50,276 bases of DNA. Origin: Planctomycetaceae bacterium (GTDB taxonomy: Bacteria; Planctomycetota; Planctomycetia; Planctomycetales; Planctomycetaceae). Of this stretch, positions 44,820-50,276 are shown one piece after another. The translations under genes were made by a program, and so were the position numbers. Position 1 is the first letter of the stretch. Each line of letters opens with the position of its first letter. Where the stretch lies: NCBI GenBank assembly GCA_020426505.1, contig JAGQPX010000038.1, positions 32,001-82,276 on the forward strand, in the 5' to 3' direction. Below the pieces are notes generated by a model. The model searched no databases and was not told the DNA's origin. It was given only the letters and a program-made list of their open reading frames with translations.

Positions 44820-46013
44820 TCAGGGCTCCGCTGCTGCCGAGGGTGCTTCACGTTCCGCTTTGGCACGGCGGTAGAACCGTCGCTGAAACGCCCGCTGCCA
44901 TGTCGGGTCACGTCCCAGCCAGCCTCGGTATTGAAAAAACGCCAAAAGCCCGACGGCCGCAGCGAGCATGAACCCAAGAGCCATCGGATACCCATACCGG
45001 AACTTCAGTTCAGGCATGTTCCAGGGGGAGACGCTCGAATCGAAATTCATCCCGTACAAAGCAGCGATGAAATTCAACGGAATGAAGATCGTCGCTGTGA
45101 TCGTCAGCACCTTCATGATGTCGTTTTGACGCATGCTGATCTGTGAGAGGTTGAAGTCCCTCAAGTCCGATGCGATTTCGCGGCTCGTGTCGGTCAGGTC
45201 GATGAGCTGCAATGCGTGGTCATAGCAGTCTCGAAGATAGATGCGTGTCTCATCCGTAATTCGCGGGGTCGACTCTCGCATTAGAGCGTTGACCATTTCC
45301 CGGTGCGGCCAGATCGACTTCCGCAGGATGAAGAACTCACTTCGCATGCGGTGAATTCGGGCGATGACCGACGATTTCGGCCGTTCGAGGAGTTGCTCCT
45401 CGAGGCTGTCGAGTTGGTCGCCGTAGTTCTCGAGCACCGGGAAGTAACCGTCCAGGATCGCATCCAGGAGTGCATACGTCAGGTAGTCGGCTCCACGCTC
45501 GCGGATGATTCCGAGCTTATTGCGCAAGCGATGACGAACCGGGTCCAGACAATCGCCGGGTCGCTCCTGAAACGTGATCACGAAATTGTCGCCGAGGATC
45601 AAGCTGATCTGCTCCGTCTGCAACTGCACATCCAACTGGACCATCCTCGCGACAATGAAGAGATGGTCGTCATATTCTTCGACCTTGGCCCGCTGGTGGA
45701 CATTCACAATGTCTTCTTGCACCAGACCATGAATATTGAACAATTCGCCGACCTTTTCGATGGTGCTCGCATCGCCCAGGCCGTCAATGTCGACCCACGT
45801 CATCCGATCATCAGCGAGAACCGGAGCCAACTCGTCGACATGATTAAGCCGATGCTCTTCAAAATGGTCGGCGTCGTAAGTCAACACGTTGATCGTCGGC
45901 TGCAACGCATGCGGATCGGCGATGACGGTCCCCGGGCGTGCTCCCGGTTTGCCCCGCTTACGAAATCGCGGCCGCAAGTGCCGAACCAGAGTCGGCAGCT
46001 GAATTGAACGCAT
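44820..46013 (-). CDS. corA: CorA-family magnesium/cobalt transporter
   Basis: A 397-residue protein. The N-terminal cytoplasmic domain (about 35-280) has the CorA alpha/beta fold (MTWVDIDGLGD, GLVQEDIVNVHQRAKVEEYDDHLFIV is partly visible in sequence) leading to a long stalk helix (QISMRQNDIMKVLTITATIF). Two C-terminal membrane helices enclose the hallmark Y-G-M-N-F at the pore entrance, followed by the acidic/polar loop SSVSPWNMPE. It should form a pentameric channel for Mg2+ uptake. The N-terminus has an extra basic segment of about 35 residues (RHLRPRFRKRGKPGARPG). It is transcribed downstream of the PQQ-type propeller gene (56-base gap). Confidence 0.95.
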   Translation of the reverse strand: MRSIQLPTLVRHLRPRFRKRGKPGARPGTVIADPHALQPTINVLTYDADHFEEHRLNHVDELAPVLADDRMTWVDIDGLGDASTIEKVGELFNIHGLVQEDIVNVHQRAKVEEYDDHLFIVARMVQLDVQLQTEQISLILGDNFVITFQERPGDCLDPVRHRLRNKLGIIRERGADYLTYALLDAILDGYFPVLENYGDQLDSLEEQLLERPKSSVIARIHRMRSEFFILRKSIWPHREMVNALMRESTPRITDETRIYLRDCYDHALQLIDLTDTSREIASDLRDFNLSQISMRQNDIMKVLTITATIFIPLNFIAALYGMNFDSSVSPWNMPELKFRYGYPMALGFMLAAAVGLLAFFQYRGWLGRDPTWQRAFQRRFYRRAKAEREAPSAAAEP

Positions 46014-46069
46014 GGCTTGAGCTATTCACTGTCGACGGAGCGGAGTGACATGACGAACGGTTCCCGGGG

Positions 46070-47404
46070 TTACTGGCTGATGCAATACAGTCTCGCGTCC
46101 GTGCGGATCAGAAGTTTGTTGCCTACGATCGCGGGCGTCGCCATCGCCATCTCGTCGTCGGCCAGATCGTTCGTGGCGAGCAATTCATACTCGGGTCCCG
46201 CTTTGAACACGAACGTTGTTCCGTACTCATTCAGGCAGTAGATCTTGCCGTCTGCGGCCCAGGGTGATGCAGTGAATGCACGCCCCTTTGGAATGCGTTG
46301 TTGCTCGTAAACCTCTTCTCCCGTCAATGCGTCAAAGCTGGCGAAAAACCCTCGGTCCATCAGGACGTAAAGCTGATCGCCGTAAACAAGCGTTGTCGGG
46401 TTGTATGGCGCTGCCATCTTCTGGCACCAAGCAATCGTATCGTTTGACGTCTCCTTCTCACCCAGTGTGATGTCGCCGGTCGCACCTGACTTCAATGCCC
46501 AAAGCGGTTTCCTCTCGTCGAGCACATACCCGGAACTGACGTACAGAAGATCGTGGGCCGTGTAGGGCGTCGCGATCGTAATGCTGGAAGCTCCGCCGAA
46601 TTCGTAGAGCAAATGGCCGTCGAGGTCATAGGATCGAGTCTTCCCGGTGCCCGGCGTGATGATCTCGGTCCGCAGGTCATTCTCCCAGACGAAGGGGGTC
46701 GCCCAGTTGCTCTTCTCGTCGCGTTCGACCCGCCAGAGTTCGTCGCCGGTCAGCTTGTCGTAGGCGACGAGTGTTGAGGACTCCTCGTTGTCGTTGACGA
46801 GGTAGAGCCGGTCCTCATGCAGCACGGGCGAGGAGGCCGTGCCCCAGGCGTATCGCGTTTCGACAGCCGCGAAACGCTTTGACCAAACTTCTGTGCCGCT
46901 CAAGTCGAAACAGAACAGACCCACGTTGCCGAAGTAAGCGTAAAGGTGTTCGCCGTCAGTGACCGGAGTTTCGGAGGCGTAACTGTTCTTGATGTGCAGC
47001 GACTTCTCCGGCACCCCTTCGTGAACCGTCCGCTCCCAGATCAAGTCGCCGGTACCAAGGCTCAGGCACAGGACCTTCCAGTGATGGACGGTCGTCGGAG
47101 CGTCTTCCCGATTGCCCCCGAAGTACAATCCCTTTTTCGCTTCTTCCGTTTCGCCCGTGTTGATGCAGGTCGTGAGGAAGACCTGATCGCCCCAGACGAC
47201 GGGCGATGACCAGCCGCGACCGGGGATGTCCGCCTTCCATGCCACGTTCTGCGTCTCACTCCAACTGTCCGGCAGATTCGCCCCGTCCGCAACGCCACGC
47301 GCCCCCGGCCCACGAAACTGAGGCCAGTTGTCGGCCGCCTGCGTTGGTTCCGCGACCAACAGGAGGGCGAAAATCGACAGGCCGATACGTGCTAACAGCA
47401 ACAT
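46070..47404 (-). CDS. Secreted PQQ-type beta-propeller repeat protein (second copy)
   Basis: A 444-residue protein from ATG 47404 (MLLLARIGLSIFALLL), which is preceded by GGAGG and opens a signal peptide cut near TQAADNW; the in-frame start at 47449 is less likely. After the family N-terminus NWPQFRGPGARGVAD come blades such as SLGTGDLIWERTV, DLSGTEVWSKR, DKLTGDELWRV and DALTGEEVYEQQ. Like the protein at 12792-14048 it lacks catalytic marks of PQQ alcohol dehydrogenases, so PQQ binding is unproven. The two propellers share overall architecture and the region WKADIPGRGWSSP/WKTKIPGRGHSSP, indicating common descent. It may be co-transcribed with corA. Confidence 0.9.
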   Translation of the reverse strand: MLLLARIGLSIFALLLVAEPTQAADNWPQFRGPGARGVADGANLPDSWSETQNVAWKADIPGRGWSSPVVWGDQVFLTTCINTGETEEAKKGLYFGGNREDAPTTVHHWKVLCLSLGTGDLIWERTVHEGVPEKSLHIKNSYASETPVTDGEHLYAYFGNVGLFCFDLSGTEVWSKRFAAVETRYAWGTASSPVLHEDRLYLVNDNEESSTLVAYDKLTGDELWRVERDEKSNWATPFVWENDLRTEIITPGTGKTRSYDLDGHLLYEFGGASSITIATPYTAHDLLYVSSGYVLDERKPLWALKSGATGDITLGEKETSNDTIAWCQKMAAPYNPTTLVYGDQLYVLMDRGFFASFDALTGEEVYEQQRIPKGRAFTASPWAADGKIYCLNEYGTTFVFKAGPEYELLATNDLADDEMAMATPAIVGNKLLIRTDARLYCISQ

Positions 47405-47871
47405 CTGTGGACCTCCGAACGAAGTGTCAACGTGGAACGGAAGCATCATCGTAGACCTTGTTCAGCCTCGCATCAATCTCGCCACTCAGGGTCGAGAAAG
47501 TCCGTGCACATCTGTCGATTTCTTTGGAGTGCAGTTGCTTACAGAATCATGATGCCATCAGCAATCGTCATCTGGTCACACCAGAGAGTGAGGAGGAAAA
47601 CAAACACAACGCGGACCGGCGCGGATGCAGCAGATTCCGGTAGACGACTGAGTAAAAAAAACGTGAACGGTTCGAACTGAGAGTTCCGAGAGGCCGACGA
47701 GGACGTGTGATGGAGTTATCCGTGTTGATCCGCCTCGTCCTCCCCAACCCGCAGTCATTACTCCTGTACTTCACCCTCCAAGAACCGATTCACGTCATTC
47801 CTCAAGCACAGATCGACGAAACGCGAATCGCCGGACCACACGTTCACCAATGCACCGATGCACGCGGGAAG
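47405..47871. other. Intergenic gap (467 bp)
   Basis: Between the PQQ-type propeller gene and the small membrane protein, both minus. Only short frames of no recognisable type are present; the 47707-48279 plus-strand frame is the complement of the small gene. There is an A-run at 47653-47660. I see no hairpin or RNA gene I can support. Confidence 0.45.
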
Positions 47872-48204
47872 CTACTCCCACTCGACGTCGAAGTCCCCCA
47901 ACGGGAGTTCTTTCGTCGGGGGCTTGGGGGTCAGCCAGCCGGAGCGGTTGATGCCCGCTTGATCGACTTCGATGTACAGGATCGAGTCGCGGTCGCGGCT
48001 GTCGAAACGCATACCGCGAAGCTTGTTCATGTGAGCCGCACAGAGGATGTGATTGTTGTGACGCGCCCATGCCCGGATCGCCTCCTGTGTCCGCGTCCGG
48101 TAACGCTCGCCACGCCAGTACAACACGCCGACGATCGTGAGCATGATCGCAGCGAGAGGGATGGCGACCCAATCCGGTGCTTCAATGGCGTCAGCGGCCA
48201 GCAT
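47872..48204 (-). CDS. Small membrane-anchored protein of unknown function
   Basis: A 110-residue protein starting MLAADAIEAPDWVAIPL with GAGGAG eight bases upstream. Residues about 11-30 form one membrane helix (WVAIPLAAIMLTIVGVLYW), followed by a basic, helical stretch (RGERYRTRTQEAIRAWARHNN) and a soluble beta-rich C-terminal part of about 60 residues (DSILYIEVDQAGINRSGW) ending in acidic FDVEWE. I do not recognise the family. It lies 42 bases downstream of the cytochrome P460 gene on the same strand and is probably in its operon. Confidence 0.75.
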   Translation of the reverse strand: MLAADAIEAPDWVAIPLAAIMLTIVGVLYWRGERYRTRTQEAIRAWARHNNHILCAAHMNKLRGMRFDSRDRDSILYIEVDQAGINRSGWLTPKPPTKELPLGDFDVEWE

Positions 48205-48246
48205 CAGTCGGCTCCTCGTTCATGCGTTGCGACGTCGCCCCAGACT

Positions 48247-48894
48247 CTATTCAGTTCCGCCGTTCGAGTTCGACGTTGAATGAGCGCCCTTCTCCCACGC
48301 AGCCTTCAGGCGACGCAGGACGGGATAGTACTGCACGAAGACGTTGTCATCCGCTGCGTGTTCTGCGTGACAATCAAAACACTTCTCACGGGCAAAGGGA
48401 CGGGCCGTCTCTTTCTCGGAATCGCCTCCTGAGAAGTCGAAGTAGGCCCAGCCGTCCTCAAAGCGTTCCGAGTCCTTGACCGCGACTTCCAGCGAAACGA
48501 ACTCCCCTTCGAAGGAGCCCTGCAACTTCGTCAGCCCTTCCGCCTTGTCCGCCTGCGTGTAGACCGACATCGCGAGCATCGCCTTCTCCGGAAACTCGCC
48601 TGTTCGCTCGTAGTATTCATACGACTTGCGATCGAGATAGACGTTGTGGAAGAACTGATCGCCGTATTCCGACTTGTGCGGTGAGTAACTCAACCCCAGC
48701 GACGCCCCGACGAACACCCAATCGCGAAACCGATCCGGTCGACGCAGCGAACCATCCTCCGCATACCGCGGCGTCTCCCCGGGTGTGCTATCGGAATCCT
48801 CGGCCATCAAGGCAGACTGTCCATTCACAGCAACGACCATGACGACGAAAATCACACCTGCCCTCAATGGACGATGAAGCTTGCAGACGGTCAT
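48247..48894 (-). CDS. Cytochrome P460-family protein
   Basis: A 215-residue protein from ATG 48894 (MTVCKLHRPLRAGVIF), ten bases after GAGGA; an upstream in-frame start at 48951 is possible. A signal peptide ends near SALMAED. The mature part matches the cytochrome P460 domain: FRDWVFVGASLGLSYSP, FHNVYLDRKSYEYYERTGEFPEKAML (in part), SLEVAVKDSERFEDGWAYFDF, and the haem motif C-F-D-C-H in REKCFDCHAEHAADDNVFV. In the true P460 a Lys cross-links the haem; whether one of the Lys residues here does so cannot be told. Family members oxidise hydroxylamine or bind NO, but many homologues have unknown roles. It heads a two-gene unit with the small membrane protein. Confidence 0.88.
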   Translation of the reverse strand: MTVCKLHRPLRAGVIFVVMVVAVNGQSALMAEDSDSTPGETPRYAEDGSLRRPDRFRDWVFVGASLGLSYSPHKSEYGDQFFHNVYLDRKSYEYYERTGEFPEKAMLAMSVYTQADKAEGLTKLQGSFEGEFVSLEVAVKDSERFEDGWAYFDFSGGDSEKETARPFAREKCFDCHAEHAADDNVFVQYYPVLRRLKAAWEKGAHSTSNSNGGTE

Positions 48895-49000
48895 CGATTG
48901 GATTCCTCGAAAACTTGACACACGCGGCGATATCTGGGCGATGAGGATCAAGGCACTTCGACTGAGGCATCGTTCAACATGGTATTAAAATCAACAACAG

Positions 49001-49549
49001 TCAAGGTTTCGAGATGAATTCCACGGGAACGTGATCGGTCAGCCAGACGTCATTGCCGGTCACAAAGAACTCGTGACCCTCAGCGTGCATGCGAGCGGCG
49101 TCGATTGTCAAGAGAACCGGCTTGCCGTGACGCTGACCGACGGCGAGCATCGTTGCCTGATTGGTCGACAGATGCACATGGTGTCGTCGCCCCTTGATGA
49201 GGCCTTGTGCGAGGATTGAATCGAGGTTGCGAGTGGCCGTGCCGTGAAAAAGCACATCGGGCGGCACCGCCGGCTCATATCCGAGGTCGATCTCGACCGA
49301 GTGTCCCTGCCTCGCGCGGATTTGCGTTCCGTCGACCGAGATTTCAAACCGCTGCTTGTCGTTCCCGGCGACCACATCCTCCAGCAACCCCCGCGACATT
49401 CGTTTCCCGGATCGCTGAAATGCTGCAATCAGCTCGTCGACAGCGACCCATCCACCGTCATTCAAGGTCAATCCCACCGTTTCCGGACGATGCCGCAAAA
49501 CATAGCTGAGGCTTTTGCTCACACGTTTCAGTTTCTTCGAGTCCATCAT
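49001..49549 (-). CDS. kptA: RNA 2'-phosphotransferase (Tpt1/KptA)
   Basis: A 182-residue protein. The family start KSLSYVLRHRPETVGLTLND includes R19 and H20, the first two residues of the Arg-His-Arg-Arg catalytic tetrad; the later Arg residues fit in KQRFEISVDGTQIRARQGHS and AVGQRHGKPVLL. Also typical are DVLFHGTATRNLDSILAQGL and HHVHLSTN. Tpt1/KptA moves an internal RNA 2'-phosphate to NAD+, giving ADP-ribose 1'',2''-cyclic phosphate and nicotinamide. In bacteria, with no known 2'-phosphate tRNA splicing pathway, the physiological substrate is unsettled. The gene is 76 bases downstream of pncA on the same strand. Confidence 0.95.
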   Translation of the reverse strand: MMDSKKLKRVSKSLSYVLRHRPETVGLTLNDGGWVAVDELIAAFQRSGKRMSRGLLEDVVAGNDKQRFEISVDGTQIRARQGHSVEIDLGYEPAVPPDVLFHGTATRNLDSILAQGLIKGRRHHVHLSTNQATMLAVGQRHGKPVLLTIDAARMHAEGHEFFVTGNDVWLTDHVPVEFISKP

Positions 49550-49625
49550 GATTGCTCTGGTGAGATCAAAAACCCCTCATCCAACGGCGACATGGTCGAA
49601 ACAGTTACGCATCGAAGCCAAGGTC

Positions 49626-50240
49626 TCACTTCATTGATCTTTCTCGTTCAACCTCAACGCCGGCTTTCGACATCTCGTTGATCGCTGCGGCACAGTCTCC
49701 GGGGTGCAATTCCACCCCGCGTATTCCTTCGGTCAGCAGGACCGACTTAAAGCCCAGTTCGACCGCGTCTAGGGCGGTGAACTTCACGCAGTAGTCGGTC
49801 GCAAGCCCCATCACGTGAACCTCGTTGACGCCGTGCTCACGTAGCCATGCTTCGAGTCCAGTCGCTCGACGCCGGGCGTTGTCGAAGAACCCGCTGTAAC
49901 TGTCGATGTGACGATCGGTCCCCTTCCGGACGACATGCGAGACGCCGTTCATGTTCAACCCGGCCGCAAACTCCGCACCCTGCGAGCCCTCCACGCAATG
50001 GTCCGGCCAGAGAATCTGATCAAGTCCGTTCAGTGGAATGACGTCACCGATGTTGTGCCCGTCGTGTTGACTGGCAAACGACAGATGGTCCACCGGATGC
50101 CAGTCCTGCGTCGCGACCACTAGGTCATACTGCTCCATCAACCGATTTGCCACCGGCACGACCTTATCCCCCTCGGCCACAGCGAGTGCCCCGCCGGGAA
50201 GGAAGTCATTCTGAATGTCGACGAGCAGCAGGGCTTTCAT
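49626..50240 (-). CDS. pncA: Nicotinamidase (pyrazinamidase) PncA
   Basis: A 204-residue isochorismatase-fold hydrolase. The catalytic triad is visible: D8 (LLLVDIQNDFLPGGALAV), K106 (VVRKGTDRHIDSYSGF) and C151 (GLATDYCVKFTALDA). Metal ligands fit D46 and H48 (ATQDWHPVDHLSF) and a later His, and the oxyanion region is WPDHCVEGSQGAEF. It converts nicotinamide to nicotinate for NAD+ salvage. The start MKALLLVDIQ is only 36 bases from the window edge, so the promoter and any upstream gene are not seen. The next gene downstream is kptA, whose reaction releases nicotinamide. Confidence 0.95.
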   Translation of the reverse strand: MKALLLVDIQNDFLPGGALAVAEGDKVVPVANRLMEQYDLVVATQDWHPVDHLSFASQHDGHNIGDVIPLNGLDQILWPDHCVEGSQGAEFAAGLNMNGVSHVVRKGTDRHIDSYSGFFDNARRRATGLEAWLREHGVNEVHVMGLATDYCVKFTALDAVELGFKSVLLTEGIRGVELHPGDCAAAINEMSKAGVEVERERSMK

Positions 50241-50276
50241 CAGTGGCTCAATAGCACTACTCCGTTAAGTCTATGA

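Overview
The window looks like chromosomal DNA from a planctomycete (Planctomycetota). This is inferred from gene content: secreted PQQ-type beta-propeller proteins, a Cys-type sulfatase, a BlaI/BlaR1 pair with a very large C-terminal extension, a BamA/Omp85 protein, a DUF4328/zinc-ribbon protein, cytochrome P460 and c'-like proteins, and GC-rich palindromic intergenic repeats. Genes are moderately GC-rich, spaced, mostly monocistronic or in short operons, and over half are on the minus strand. I see no phage, integrase, IS element, CRISPR array or rRNA. The only RNA gene I can support is tRNA-Gly(GCC).

Layout. 1-5000: an ICMT-like methyltransferase cut by the left edge, a secreted metallo-beta-lactamase-fold hydrolase and an AI-2E/YdiK-type exporter (all minus), diverging from a NupC nucleoside transporter, then a secreted cyclophilin. 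5160-6907: a tRNA-dihydrouridine synthase diverging from a GNAT acetyltransferase. 7000-9240: a two-gene osmoprotectant/choline-type ABC importer whose binding protein and permease are fused. 9260-15123: a lactonase-type propeller, a membrane-anchored protein with a prenyltransferase/squalene-cyclase-like repeat domain, a PQQ-type propeller and a hypothetical protein. 15500-20838: promoter, tRNA-Gly, trigger factor and BamA, i.e. protein folding and outer-membrane biogenesis. 20848-21115: a cluster of palindromic repeats. 21174-28294: the blaI-blaR1 operon, whose BlaR1 is 2242 residues with leucine-rich repeats, a thioredoxin-like fold lacking the redox cysteines, and carboxypeptidase-regulatory-like repeats.

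28578-31460: a sulfatase fused to a PhoD-type phosphatase. 31505-37772: a signalling and stress block with two PAS histidine kinases (one starting with a receiver domain), a methyltransferase, a BON-domain protein, one single and one tandem universal stress protein, and a cytochrome c'-like protein. 37971-40527: a TPR membrane protein whose reading frame is broken at a run of nine C. 40933-47404: a DUF4328 protein, asparaginyl-tRNA synthetase with a repeat-encoded insertion, a TPR lipoprotein, CorA and another PQQ-type propeller. 47872-50240: a small membrane protein with cytochrome P460, then kptA and pncA.

The observations most worth following are: (i) heptanucleotide repeats of similar type inserted in frame in two essential genes, bamA and asnS; (ii) kptA next to pncA, which would pair an NAD+-consuming, nicotinamide-releasing RNA repair enzyme with the enzyme that salvages nicotinamide; (iii) the giant BlaR1 receptor; (iv) the sulfatase-PhoD fusion; (v) the C9-tract frameshift. 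All functional statements come from reading the sequence and from knowledge of the families; no database search was run.
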